Shown here: positions 54,294 to 62,526 of the stretch, one piece after another
How the letters are laid out: the number at the start of each line of letters is the position of its first letter
Numbering within the stretch: the first letter of the stretch is position 1
Source: Prosthecomicrobium pneumaticum
GTDB lineage: Bacteria; Pseudomonadota; Alphaproteobacteria; Rhizobiales; Kaistiaceae
Reading direction: 5' to 3'
Length of the DNA stretch: 64,000 nucleotides
Assembly (NCBI RefSeq): GCF_014199915.1
Contig: NZ_JACHOO010000005.1
Location: forward strand, 325,027-389,026
Position numbers and translations under genes: made by a program
Notes under the pieces: model-generated
Told to the model about the DNA's origin: nothing
Database searches by the model: none
Seen by the model: the letters and a program-made list of their open reading frames with translations, nothing else

Positions 54294-55010
54294 TCAAGAC
54301 GGCGCGGTTCGGGGGAGCAACGCCAGAAGCGCCGCTTCGTTCGCCGCTGCGGCGACATGAACGGTTTTCGCGCCCGCCCCGCGCGCGGCGGCCCCGACCG
54401 CCTCCGACAGGACATAGGCGGCGACCGGGGGAAAGGCGAGACCGGCGGCGGCGAGAAGCGCGCCGAACCGGGCGGCGCTCGCCGGGGAATAGAGGAGCAC
54501 GCCGTCGAGCGCGCCGGCCCGCCAGAGGTCGGCGATCGCCGCCGGCAGGATGTCGGCCGCCGCCATGCGATAGGCCGGCACGCGGCGGACCGGGATGCCG
54601 GCGGCCCCGAGCGGCGCGACGAGATCGGCCGCCGGCTCCTCGGCGGCCGGCCACAGCGCGACGCCGGGGCGGCCGGCGAGCCGGCGTTCCGCGCGTGCGA
54701 TCAGCGCCGCGGCGTCGCCGGCCGCCGATTCGACATCGGAGAAGCCGGCCTCGCGCGCGGCCTCCGCGGTGCGGTCGCCGACCGTGAGCACGGGCAGCGC
54801 GCGCCATGCGGCGACGCGGTCCCATGCGGCGAGCGCCCGCACCGCATTGGCGCTCGTCAGCAGGAGGGCCGAGGGCGGCTCGGAGAGATCGGGCGGCGGC
54901 AGGATCAGAGGCTCGGCGAGCGGGGCGAGGATCGCCGTGTGGCCGAGCGCCTCGAGCCGGGCGGCCGTGCGCGCCGCATCCTCCGCCGGGCGCGTCACCA
55001 GGAGCCGCAT
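54294..55010 (-). CDS. hemD: Uroporphyrinogen-III synthase
   Basis: A 238-residue HemD-type protein that closes and inverts hydroxymethylbilane to uroporphyrinogen III. The family is poorly conserved, but LLVTRPAEDAARTAARLEALGH at the start, LLLTSANAVRAL, VLTVGDRTAEAAREAGF and LYSPASAARF are typical. It starts at ATG 55010, six bases after hemC, and the four hem-linked genes form one operon. The assignment rests on these motifs plus position after hemC. Confidence 0.9.
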   Translation of the reverse strand: MRLLVTRPAEDAARTAARLEALGHTAILAPLAEPLILPPPDLSEPPSALLLTSANAVRALAAWDRVAAWRALPVLTVGDRTAEAAREAGFSDVESAAGDAAALIARAERRLAGRPGVALWPAAEEPAADLVAPLGAAGIPVRRVPAYRMAAADILPAAIADLWRAGALDGVLLYSPASAARFGALLAAAGLAFPPVAAYVLSEAVGAAARGAGAKTVHVAAAANEAALLALLPRTAPS

Positions 55011-55015
55011 CGGGC

Positions 55016-55945
55016 TCAGCCGGGCATCAGCGTCGCCGCGCCGGCGGCGAGGAGGGCCTCGGCGGCGGCAAGGCCGAGCGCCGTCGGCTCGCTGATCGGG
55101 CCGTCCTGCACGGTCTCGCAAGACGCCCGGCCGTCGGGCGACAGCACGGTGCCGCGGAAGGTGAGCCGCTCGCCGTCGCGCAGTGCCAGACCGCCGATCG
55201 GCGTGCGGCAGGAGCCGTCGAGCCGGCCGAGAAAGGCCCGCTCGGCGAGCAGGCAGAGCGTCGTCTCGGCGTCGTCGATCGCCCCGACGAGGCCGAGCGA
55301 ACGCGCGTCGTCGGCCCGCGTCTCGATGACGACGGCACCCTGGCCGGCGGCGGGGAGGAAGCGGCCGGTGTCGAGCGGCTCGCGGACATGAGCCGTCAGG
55401 CCGAGCCGGTTGAGGCCAGCCATCGCGAGCAGCGTGCCGTCGGCGACGCCGTCGGCGAGCTTCTTCAGCCGCGTCTCGACATTGCCGCGGAACTCCACCA
55501 CCTCGAGGTCCGGCCGCAGCCGCAGCGCCATCGCCTTGCGACGCAGCGACGAGGTGCCGAGCACGGCGCCTTCCGGCAGCGCGTCGAAGGAGGCGTAACG
55601 GACCGACAGGAAAGCGTCGCGCACGTCCTCGCGCGGCAGGAAGGCGGAGAGCGCGAGCCCGTCCGGCAGCACGGTCGGCATGTCCTTCGAGGAATGCACG
55701 GCGAGGTCGATGCGGCGATCGAGCAGCGCCTCCTCGATCTCCTTGGTGAACAGGCCCTTGCCGCCGACCTCCGAAAGCGGCCGGTCCTGGATGCGGTCGC
55801 CCGAAGTGCGGATGACGACGATCTCGATCGTCTCTTCGACGACCCCGTGCGCGGCGGCGAGCCGGCCGCGCACCGTGTGCGCCTGGGCGAGCGCGAGCGG
55901 GCTGCCGCGCGTGCCGATACGGAGGAACGGAGCGGTCGATTGCAC
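55016..55945 (-). CDS. hemC: Hydroxymethylbilane synthase (porphobilinogen deaminase)
   Basis: A 309-residue HemC that polymerises four porphobilinogens to hydroxymethylbilane. The N-terminus [13 protein letters not shown], the catalytic aspartate in HSSKDMPT and the dipyrromethane-binding cysteine in [11 protein letters not shown] are all present. The GTG start at 55945 (VQSTAPFLR) gives the family's normal length; the upstream open frame lacks homology. It heads the hem operon and is divergent from tsaD across 95 bases. Confidence 0.96.
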   Translation of the reverse strand: MQSTAPFLRIGTRGSPLALAQAHTVRGRLAAAHGVVEETIEIVVIRTSGDRIQDRPLSEVGGKGLFTKEIEEALLDRRIDLAVHSSKDMPTVLPDGLALSAFLPREDVRDAFLSVRYASFDALPEGAVLGTSSLRRKAMALRLRPDLEVVEFRGNVETRLKKLADGVADGTLLAMAGLNRLGLTAHVREPLDTGRFLPAAGQGAVVIETRADDARSLGLVGAIDDAETTLCLLAERAFLGRLDGSCRTPIGGLALRDGERLTFRGTVLSPDGRASCETVQDGPISEPTALGLAAAEALLAAGAATLMPG

Positions 55946-56040
55946 GGCCTCGGGTCCCGGTGCTAGGTGACGGGCGTTTCCGCCCTTTTGGACCCTGGCG
56001 CAGCCCGCCGCAACCATTCCGAACGCGTCGAAAGGCCCCG

Positions 56041-57120
56041 ATGATCGTCCTCGGCATCGAGACGAGCTGCGACGAGACCGCGGCGGCCGTCGTCCGGCGG
56101 GAGCCGGACGGCCGCGGCACGATCCTGTCGAACGTCGTGCTCAGCCAGATCGCCGAGCACGCGGCCTTCGGCGGCGTGGTGCCGGAGATCGCGGCGCGCG
56201 CCCACGTGGCCGCGCTCGACGGCATCGTCGCTGCGGCGATGGCGGAAGCGGATGTCGGCTTCGGCGATCTCGACGCGGTCGCCGGCACCGCCGGTCCCGG
56301 CCTGATCGGCGGGCTGATCGTCGGGCTCTCGACCGCCAAGGCGATCGCCTTCGCGGCCGGCAAGCCGCTCGTCGCCGTCAATCATCTGGAGGGCCATGCG
56401 CTCACCGCGCGTCTCACCGACGGACTCGCCTTTCCCTATCTCCTGCTCCTCGTTTCCGGCGGCCACAGCCAGATCCTGCTCGTCGCCGGCGTCGGCGACT
56501 ATCGCCGGCTCGGCACGACGATCGACGACGCGCTCGGCGAGGCCTTCGACAAGACGGCGAAGCTGCTCTCGCTCGCCTATCCCGGCGGGCCGGCGGTCGA
56601 GCGGGCGGCGGCCTCGGGCGATCCGGCGCGCTTCGCCCTGCCGCGGCCGATGCTCGGCCGGCCGGGCTGCGATTTCTCCTTTTCCGGCCTGAAGACCGCC
56701 CTCCGCGTCGAGGCGGAGGCCGCGGCGCCCTTGTCGGAGGCGGATGTCGCCGATCTCTGTGCCGGTTTCCAGGCGGCTGTGACCGATGTGGTGCGCGACC
56801 GGGTCGGCCGCGCCATGGCGGGCTTCGCGGCGGAGTTTCCGGGGGTCGACGCGCCGGCGCTGGTGCTCGCCGGCGGCGTCGCGGCGAACCGGGCGATCCG
56901 GACGGGCCTCGCCGAAGAGGCGCAGAAGCGCGGCTTCCGTCTCGTCGCGCCGCCGGGAAATCTCTGCACCGACAATGGCGCGATGATCGCCTGGGCCGGC
57001 ATCGAGCGGCTGTCGCAGGGGCTCGCGGACGGGCTCGACGCGCCGGCCCGGCCGCGCTGGCCGCTCGACGCCCTGTCCGAGCCCGCCTATGGCGCCGGAC
57101 GCAAGGGGGCCAAAGCGTGA
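56041..57120 (+). CDS. tsaD: tRNA N6-adenosine threonylcarbamoyltransferase
   Basis: A 359-residue TsaD, the universal enzyme that attaches threonylcarbamoyl to A37 of ANN-reading tRNAs, working with TsaB, TsaE and Tsa[28 protein letters not shown], the metal-binding NHLEGH and [10 protein letters not shown] are hallmark segments. ATG 56041 starts directly at the conserved N-terminus. It precedes gpsA, a common order in alphaproteobacteria, with a 63-base tandem repeat between them. Confidence 0.97.
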   Translation: MIVLGIETSCDETAAAVVRREPDGRGTILSNVVLSQIAEHAAFGGVVPEIAARAHVAALDGIVAAAMAEADVGFGDLDAVAGTAGPGLIGGLIVGLSTAKAIAFAAGKPLVAVNHLEGHALTARLTDGLAFPYLLLLVSGGHSQILLVAGVGDYRRLGTTIDDALGEAFDKTAKLLSLAYPGGPAVERAAASGDPARFALPRPMLGRPGCDFSFSGLKTALRVEAEAAAPLSEADVADLCAGFQAAVTDVVRDRVGRAMAGFAAEFPGVDAPALVLAGGVAANRAIRTGLAEEAQKRGFRLVAPPGNLCTDNGAMIAWAGIERLSQGLADGLDAPARPRWPLDALSEPAYGAGRKGAKA

Positions 57121-57183
57121 CGCCAAGGCACGAGGGCGCCAAGAGACAAGGGCGCCAAACACGAGGGCGCCAAGACACGGGGG
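57121..57183 (+). repeat. Four-unit 15-16 bp tandem repeat between tsaD and gpsA
   Basis: Units are CGCCAAGGCACGAGGG (57121-57136), CGCCAAGAGACAAGGG (57137-57152), CGCCAAACACGAGGG (57153-57167) and CGCCAAGACACGGGGG (57168-57183). They begin immediately after the tsaD stop and end nine bases before the gpsA start. The copies are imperfect. No spacers separate them, so this is not a CRISPR. It could affect coupling between the two genes or simply reflect replication slippage. Confidence 0.85.
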
Positions 57184-57192
57184 CGTCGCGGC

Positions 57193-58209
57193 ATGAAGGA
57201 TGACGGCGCGACGGGACGCGGCGCGACGAACCCGTGGCGGTCCGTCGCGGTGGTCGGCGCCGGCGCCTGGGGCACGGCGCTCGCCCTCGCCGCGCTGCGG
57301 GCGGGCCGCGAGACGGTGCTGATCGGCCGCGACGCCGCGACGATCGCCGCCATGGCGCAGGCGCGGACGAGCGGCCGCCATCTGCCGGGCATCGCGCTGC
57401 CGGCCGATCTCGCGCTCGCCGCGAACCCGGAGGCGGCGCGCGGCGCCGATCTCGTGCTCCTCGTCGTGCCGGCGCAGGCGGTGCGGAGCGCGGCGGCCGG
57501 GCTTTCGGACGTCGTCGCGCCCGGCACGCCGGTCGTACTCTGCGCCAAGGGTCTCGAGCGCGGCAGCGCCAAGCGGCTCACCGAAGTGCTCGCCGAGGCC
57601 TTGCCGGACGCGGTGCCCGCCGTCCTCTCGGGCCCGAGCTTCGCGATCGATGTCGCCCGCGGCCTGCCGACCGCGGTGACGATCGCCGCAGCCGACGAGA
57701 CGCTCGCCCTCGCGCTCGCGCAGGCGCTCTCCTCGCCGACCTTCCGGCCCTATGGCGAGACCGATCTCGTCGGCGTCGAGATCGGCGGGGCGCTCAAGAA
57801 CGTGCTCGCCATCGCCGCCGGCATCGTCGCCGGGCGCCGGCTCGGCGCGAGCGCCGCTGCCGCGCTCACCGCGCGCGGCTTCGCGGAGCTGCGCCGGCTC
57901 GGCGAGCGGCTGGGCGCCCGGCCGGAGACGCTGATGGGCCTCTCCGGCCTCGGCGATCTGGTGCTCACCTGCTCGTCCGGCCAGTCGCGCAATTTCGCCT
58001 ATGGCGAGGCGCTGGGGCGCGGCGGCACGGCGGGAACGGCGCTCGCCGAGGGGGCGGCGACCGCGCCGGTGGCGCGCGATCTCGCCCGCCGGCTCGGCGT
58101 CGCCATGCCGATCACCGAGGCGGTGGCGGCGATCCTCGAAGGGGAGATCGGCATCGACGCCGCGGTCGACGCGCTGATGACGCGGCCGATCCGGCGCGAG
58201 GCCGATTAG
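57193..58209 (+). CDS. gpsA: NAD(P)H-dependent glycerol-3-phosphate dehydrogenase
   Basis: A 338-residue GpsA that reduces dihydroxyacetone phosphate to sn-glycerol-3-phosphate for phospholipid synthesis. The N-terminal cofactor loop [32 protein letters not shown] and the catalytic lysine in [14 protein letters not shown] are diagnostic, as is [16 protein letters not shown]. It starts at ATG 57193 with a 15-residue extension before the loop. Its stop overlaps the convergent ccmG gene by four bases. Confidence 0.96.
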   Translation: MKDDGATGRGATNPWRSVAVVGAGAWGTALALAALRAGRETVLIGRDAATIAAMAQARTSGRHLPGIALPADLALAANPEAARGADLVLLVVPAQAVRSAAAGLSDVVAPGTPVVLCAKGLERGSAKRLTEVLAEALPDAVPAVLSGPSFAIDVARGLPTAVTIAAADETLALALAQALSSPTFRPYGETDLVGVEIGGALKNVLAIAAGIVAGRRLGASAAAALTARGFAELRRLGERLGARPETLMGLSGLGDLVLTCSSGQSRNFAYGEALGRGGTAGTALAEGAATAPVARDLARRLGVAMPITEAVAAILEGEIGIDAAVDALMTRPIRREAD

Positions 58210-58781
58210 GGCGCGAGCGCCGCCTCGATCGCCGCGGTGAGGCCGGGGAGATTGTCCTCGCTGATCGGCCCGATCTGCTTGTAGCGGATGGTGCCGTCGC
58301 GGCCGAGGAGGAAGGTCTCCGGCACGCCATAGACGCCCCAGTCGATCGAGGCGCGGCCGTTCCGGTCGGCGCCGATCGCCGCGAACGGGTTGCCGAGATC
58401 GGCGAGGAAGGCGGCGGCGTTTTCGGGCTGGTCCTTCTGGTTGATCCCGACGAGGCGGATGCGGGAATCCGCCGCGAGCCGCATCAGCATCGGGTGCTCG
58501 ATCCGGCAGGGCGCGCACCAGGACGCCCAGACATTGACGAGGGTCACCGTGCCGCGCAGATCGGCCGCCGAAAGGCCGGGCCGGCCGGTTCCCTCGACCG
58601 GCGGCAGTTCGGTCGCCGGCGCCGGCCGGCCGATCAGCGCGGAGGGGATCGCCGAGGGATCGCCGCCCTGTTCGAGCCGGACGAGGAAGAGCACGGCGAG
58701 CGCGGCGAAGACGAGGAGCGGCAGGACGACGAGGAGGACGCGGCCGAGCGAGCGCGGCGGCCGCTGCGCGGCCCCGCTCAT
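58206..58781 (-). CDS. ccmG: CcmG/DsbE thiol:disulfide interchange protein
   Basis: A 191-residue membrane-anchored thioredoxin-like protein that reduces apocytochrome c haem-binding cysteines. One N-terminal membrane anchor ([20 protein letters not shown]) precedes the thioredoxin domain with the redox site [13 protein letters not shown] and [12 protein letters not shown], typical of CcmG. It overlaps ccmD by four bases (ATGA) and ends convergent with gpsA. The ccm genes are on the minus strand in the order C-D-G. Confidence 0.95.
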   Translation of the reverse strand: MSGAAQRPPRSLGRVLLVVLPLLVFAALAVLFLVRLEQGGDPSAIPSALIGRPAPATELPPVEGTGRPGLSAADLRGTVTLVNVWASWCAPCRIEHPMLMRLAADSRIRLVGINQKDQPENAAAFLADLGNPFAAIGADRNGRASIDWGVYGVPETFLLGRDGTIRYKQIGPISEDNLPGLTAAIEAALAP

Positions 58782-58924
58782 CGCTTCTGCGCCTTTTCGA
58801 GCCGCTTCAGCTGCGCCGACAGCCGGGCGCGGTCGACGAGCAGCCAGGCGACCAGCCCGGCGACGACCGCCGCGGTGACGAGATAGGCGCCGATGATGAA
58901 GCCGGCATGGGGTCCGAGATCCAT
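58778..58924 (-). CDS. ccmD: Haem exporter CcmD (small membrane protein)
   Basis: A 48-residue protein, translated by hand from the minus strand: it begins MDLGPHAGFIIGAYL, has one membrane helix (VTAAVVAGLVAWLLV) and a basic tail ending in KAQKR. Size, layout and position between ccmC and ccmG identify CcmD, which links CcmC-bound haem to CcmE. The start ATG 58924 follows GGGAGGCGGCG. It overlaps ccmG by four bases. Confidence 0.92.
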   Translation of the reverse strand: MDLGPHAGFIIGAYLVTAAVVAGLVAWLLVDRARLSAQLKRLEKAQKR

Positions 58925-58934
58925 CGCCGCCTCC

Positions 58935-59663
58935 CTACCGCGCCGCCGCGGCGCGCAGCCCGAGCGCCCGGATGCGCCGGCGCATCAGCTCGTTCCGCAT
59001 GCCGATCAGCACGAGGGCGAGGAAGAGCAGCGTCGCGCCGCCCGCCATGACGAGGAGCGGCACCAGCAGGCTCGGATGGATGGTGGGGCCGCCCATGCGG
59101 AAGACGCTCGCCGGCTGGTGCAGCGTCCACCACCAGTCGACCGAGAACTTGATGATCGGCAGGTTGACCGAGCCGACGAGGATCAGCACCGCGGCGGCGC
59201 GGGCCGCCCGGGCGGGGTCCTCGACCGCGCGCCACAGCGCGATCAGGCCGAGATACATGAGAAAGAGCACGAGAACCGAGGTGAGCCGCGCGTCCCATTG
59301 CCACCACGTGCCCCACATCGGCTTGCCCCACAGCGAGCCGGTGGCGAGCGCGATGAAGGTGAAGGCCGCCCCGATCGGCGCGGTCGCCTTCGCCGCGACA
59401 TCGGCGAGCGGATGCCGCCAGACGAGCGTGCCGAGCGCGGCGACCGCCATCAGGCCGTAACCGAACATCGACAGCCAGGCGGCCGGCACGTGGATGAACA
59501 TGATGCGGACCGTCTCGCCCTGCTGATAATCGGCCGGCGCGACGAACAGGGACAGATAGAGGCCCACCGCGAGCGTGATCAGCGCGGCCGCGAGGACGAA
59601 CGGCAGCAGCCGCCCGGCGAGGGCGGAGAAGCGGGTCGGATTGGCGAGGGTGGCGACGGCCAT
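58935..59663 (-). CDS. ccmC: Haem exporter permease CcmC
   Basis: A 242-residue six-helix membrane protein for cytochrome c maturation. The tryptophan-rich WGTWWQWDARLTS motif and conserved histidines in FIHVPAAWLSM and PTIHPSLLVP are the haem-handling signature. It is followed 10 bases later by ccmD. CcmA and CcmB, often encoded just upstream, are not in this window: the next gene on that side is a plus-strand lipoprotein. They must therefore lie elsewhere. Confidence 0.96.
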   Translation of the reverse strand: MAVATLANPTRFSALAGRLLPFVLAAALITLAVGLYLSLFVAPADYQQGETVRIMFIHVPAAWLSMFGYGLMAVAALGTLVWRHPLADVAAKATAPIGAAFTFIALATGSLWGKPMWGTWWQWDARLTSVLVLFLMYLGLIALWRAVEDPARAARAAAVLILVGSVNLPIIKFSVDWWWTLHQPASVFRMGGPTIHPSLLVPLLVMAGGATLLFLALVLIGMRNELMRRRIRALGLRAAAAR

Positions 59664-59845
59664 GGCGACGATTTAGAAGAGTGCGGCGCCGACGGCAATG
59701 CGGCGCAGACGCCCGCAGGGCGGAACCGTGACGGCGGCAGCCGCGTTTTGCCGCAGGCCCCGCCCGTGCTAGGGTCGAGTACGGGCAGGAATCGCGTTCG
59801 ACCCACCCACCGCGTCAAGAAGAAGACGAGAACCAGGCCTTTCAG

Positions 59846-60169
59846 ATGAATTACCGACTTCTCGCGGCGCTCGCCGTGATCGGCCTCTCCGGCTGCACCT
59901 CTCTCGAATCCTCCCGTCCCGTCCGGATGGCGTCGATCGCGCCGGAGGAGGGCCTCACCTGGGTCCGCACCGACGGGCAGAGCGGCCGCGCCAATCCGGC
60001 GCTGCTCGACCAGTTCGCCGCCGACCGCGCGGCCTGCGTCGCGCCGCCGGCCGACAATGCGGCGCTGCGGGCGGCCGAGAGCTGCATGTCGGCGCGCGGC
60101 TATGTCCTCGTCGCGCAGAGCCAGGCCGCCGCCACCGCCGCCGAGTTCCGCCGCCGCCAGGGCTACTGA
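59846..60169 (+). CDS. Small putative lipoprotein
   Basis: A 107-residue protein with a lipoprotein signal peptide: MNYRLLAALAVIGLSGC gives a lipobox LSGC with Cys17 as the likely lipidated residue. The mature part has two further cysteines (RAACVAPP and ESCMSARGYVLV), which may form a disulfide, and a Gln/Ala-rich end. I do not recognise a family with a known function; similar short lipoproteins ending in a GYxLV motif occur in alphaproteobacteria. It is divergent from ccmC across 182 bases. Confidence 0.75.
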   Translation: MNYRLLAALAVIGLSGCTSLESSRPVRMASIAPEEGLTWVRTDGQSGRANPALLDQFAADRAACVAPPADNAALRAAESCMSARGYVLVAQSQAAATAAEFRRRQGY

Positions 60170-60190
60170 CGAAGAGCGCCCGACGCCGGA

Positions 60191-61807
60191 TCAGGGGGCG
60201 GTTCGCTCCGGAAGCGGTGGCGGGACGATCGCATCGGCCGCCATCGCCTCGATCTCGAGGCGATGGGCCTGCATCCGCCGCAGGATCCGGTAGTCGCGCG
60301 CATGCGCCCGCGCCGCCCGCGGATCGGGCAGGAAGCTGCGGCCGTCCTGCCGCATGGCGGCGCAGGCCGCGGCGACGCTGTCGTGCCAGCCGGCCGCGGC
60401 GGCCGCGGTCGACGCCGTGCCGAGCAGCACCGCGTCCTCGCCGCCGCTGCGGGTCACCGGCCGGCCGAGCGCATCGGCATAGAGCTGCATCAGCAGCGGG
60501 CTGCGCGCATGGCCGCCCGCGGCGTGCAGATGGCGGGGGCTGTAGCCCTGCGCCTCGAGATGTTCGACGACCTGGCGCAGGCCGAGCGCGATCGCCACCG
60601 CGGTGCGCCAATAGAGCCGGCACAGCCCGTCGAAGGAAGAATCGAGCGCCAGCCCGCTCAGCACGCCGCGCGGCCGCGGATCGGCGAAGGGCGTGCGGTT
60701 GCCGTGGAAATCGGGCAGCACGTGCAGTTCGGCGGCGAGATCGCCGCCCGCCTCGGCGCGCAGCGCCTCGATCCGGGTGGCGATCGCGCCATGCGTCGCC
60801 CCATCGGGCGTCGTCCCGTGCGCGCGGACGAGATGGTCGAGCAGCGCCCCGCTCGCCGACTGGCCGGCCTCGGCGATCCACAGATCGGGCAGCGCCGCGC
60901 CGAGATAGGGGCCCCAGACGGCGGTCGCCGGCCGCGGATCGGCGGAGAAGCCCATCACGCAGCTCGACGTACCGGCGATCAGCGCGAAGTGCTCGTGCCG
61001 CTCGGCCGCGTCATGGCCGCCGATCGTGCCGAGCGCGCCGGCATAGGCGTCGATCAACCCGCTCGCCACCGGGATGCCGGCGGCGAGGCCGAGCTCGCCC
61101 GCCGCAGCGGGCGAGAGCGTGCCGACGACGCCGCCGACCGGGGTCGCCCGCTCCGGCAGGCCGGCGCGGTCCATGAGGTCGCCGAGCCCGACGCCGTCGA
61201 GGAAATCCCTCTGCCAGCCGCCGCGCTGCGGCAGATAGGTCCATTTGCAGGCGAGCGTCGACTGCGACCGGGCGGCCGCGCCGGTCGCCCGCCAGGTGAG
61301 GAAATCGGCGAGATCGAAAGCGAGGCCGAGCCGGCGCCAGAGATCGGGCCGCTGCCGCTTCAGCCAGACGAGCTTCGGGATCTGCATCTCCGGCGAGATC
61401 CGGCCGCCGGAATAAGCGAGCACGGCATGGCCGGTGGCGTCGCAGAGCGCGGCCTCGGCGGCGGCGCGGTGATCGAGCCAGGCGATGGTGTCGAACCGGC
61501 CGCCCTCGCCCGCCCCGCCGAGATCGAGCGGCGTGCCGTCCGCGGCGCGCAGCACGAGGGAACAGGTCGCGTCGAAGCCGAGCGCGGCGACATCGTCGGC
61601 GCTCGCCGCCGCCTCGGCGAGCGCGGTGCGGACCGCGACCGCCGCCGCCCGCCAGATCGCCTCCGAATCCTGCTCGGCCCAGCCCGGCACCGGCCGGCTC
61701 ATGCCGATCGGCCGCGTGGCGCGCGCCCGCAAGGCGCCCTTGCGATCGTAGAGGCCGGCGCGGACACTGCCGGTGCCGGCGTCGACCGCGCAGACGAGAT
61801 CGCCCAT
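60191..61807 (-). CDS. FGGY-family pentulose kinase
   Basis: A 538-residue carbohydrate kinase of the FGGY family, closest to the pentulose (ribulose-type) kinase subgroup. It has the N-terminal VCAVDAGTGSVRAGLYD phosphate-binding motif, GFDATCSLV and EMQIPKLVWLK, and the C-terminal LHAAGGHARSPLLMQLYAD with GTASTAAAAAGWHD. It phosphorylates a ketopentose or related sugar made by the polyol dehydrogenase nearby. Its ATG overlaps the HAD stop by one base. D-ribulose or D-xylulose are possible substrates. Confidence 0.9.
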   Translation of the reverse strand: MGDLVCAVDAGTGSVRAGLYDRKGALRARATRPIGMSRPVPGWAEQDSEAIWRAAAVAVRTALAEAAASADDVAALGFDATCSLVLRAADGTPLDLGGAGEGGRFDTIAWLDHRAAAEAALCDATGHAVLAYSGGRISPEMQIPKLVWLKRQRPDLWRRLGLAFDLADFLTWRATGAAARSQSTLACKWTYLPQRGGWQRDFLDGVGLGDLMDRAGLPERATPVGGVVGTLSPAAAGELGLAAGIPVASGLIDAYAGALGTIGGHDAAERHEHFALIAGTSSCVMGFSADPRPATAVWGPYLGAALPDLWIAEAGQSASGALLDHLVRAHGTTPDGATHGAIATRIEALRAEAGGDLAAELHVLPDFHGNRTPFADPRPRGVLSGLALDSSFDGLCRLYWRTAVAIALGLRQVVEHLEAQGYSPRHLHAAGGHARSPLLMQLYADALGRPVTRSGGEDAVLLGTASTAAAAAGWHDSVAAACAAMRQDGRSFLPDPRAARAHARDYRILRRMQAHRLEIEAMAADAIVPPPLPERTAP

Positions 61808-62508
61808 CAGCCGGTCTTCGCGGCGGGGCCGCCGCCGTCGATCAGATCGGGCAGGAGGCGCATGTCGTCGAAGACGCGGTCGGGACGGGCGGCCGCGACG
61901 AGGTCTGCGAGCCCGGCGGGGCCGGCATGGCTGCCGCCGAGAAAGCAGAACACGCGCATGCCGGCGCGCTTCGCCGCCTCGATGCCGGCGGGGCTGTCCT
62001 CGATCACGGTGCAGGCGGACGGCGCCGCGCCGCGGCTGCGCGCGGCGAGGAGGAAGAGATCGGGGGCCGGCTTGCCGTGATCCACCATGGTCGAACTGTA
62101 TATGTGTGGCTCGAACCTTTCCAGAAGCCCGGTGACGCGAAGCGTGAGGCGGATGCGCTCCGGCTGGCTCGAGGAGGCGACACAGAACGGCCGGCGGAGC
62201 CGGTCGAGCGCCTCGGCGATGCCTTCGACCGGCGCGAGCGCCGCCTCGAAGCGGCGATAGAGCCTGCCCCGCATGGTCGCGAGCGCCGTCTCGGACAGCA
62301 CGACGCCCTCGGCCGCGAGATCGGCCGCGATCGCCGCCATGCTGCGGCCGAGGAAGCGGCGATAGGCCTCCGCCTCGCCGATCGAGCCGCCCGCCTCCGC
62401 GATCGTCTCGCGCAGCACCGCGATCGCGATCGGCTCGCTGTCGACCAGCACGCCGTCGCAGTCGAAGATGACGAGACCGTTCGTCGGCGCCTCGCCCGGT
62501 GGGGTCAT
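61807..62508 (-). CDS. HAD-family phosphatase
   Basis: A 233-residue HAD hydrolase of the phosphoglycolate-phosphatase/beta-phosphoglucomutase subgroup: nucleophile motif IFDCDGVLVDSEPIA, motif II SSSQ, motif III lysine in GKPAPDLFL and acidic motif IV EDSPAGIEAAKRAG. Members dephosphorylate small sugar phosphates. It lies between the mannitol-dehydrogenase-family gene (18 bases) and the kinase gene (overlap), a grouping seen in polyol operons. It may remove dead-end sugar phosphates. Confidence 0.92.
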   Translation of the reverse strand: MTPPGEAPTNGLVIFDCDGVLVDSEPIAIAVLRETIAEAGGSIGEAEAYRRFLGRSMAAIAADLAAEGVVLSETALATMRGRLYRRFEAALAPVEGIAEALDRLRRPFCVASSSQPERIRLTLRVTGLLERFEPHIYSSTMVDHGKPAPDLFLLAARSRGAAPSACTVIEDSPAGIEAAKRAGMRVFCFLGGSHAGPAGLADLVAAARPDRVFDDMRLLPDLIDGGGPAAKTG

Positions 62509-62526
62509 CAGCGCCTCACGGCGCCC

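Noticed and set aside
51232-54360. A 1042-codon open frame on the plus strand
   Set aside because: Antisense shadow of hemY and the mitofilin-family gene; low-complexity composition with no motifs.
57121-57183. Possible CRISPR array
   Set aside because: The units are contiguous, only 15-16 bases, imperfect and without spacers; no cas gene is present in the window.
55963-58518. An 851-codon open frame on the minus strand
   Set aside because: Antisense to tsaD and gpsA, both of which carry complete family motifs; no start signal or homology.
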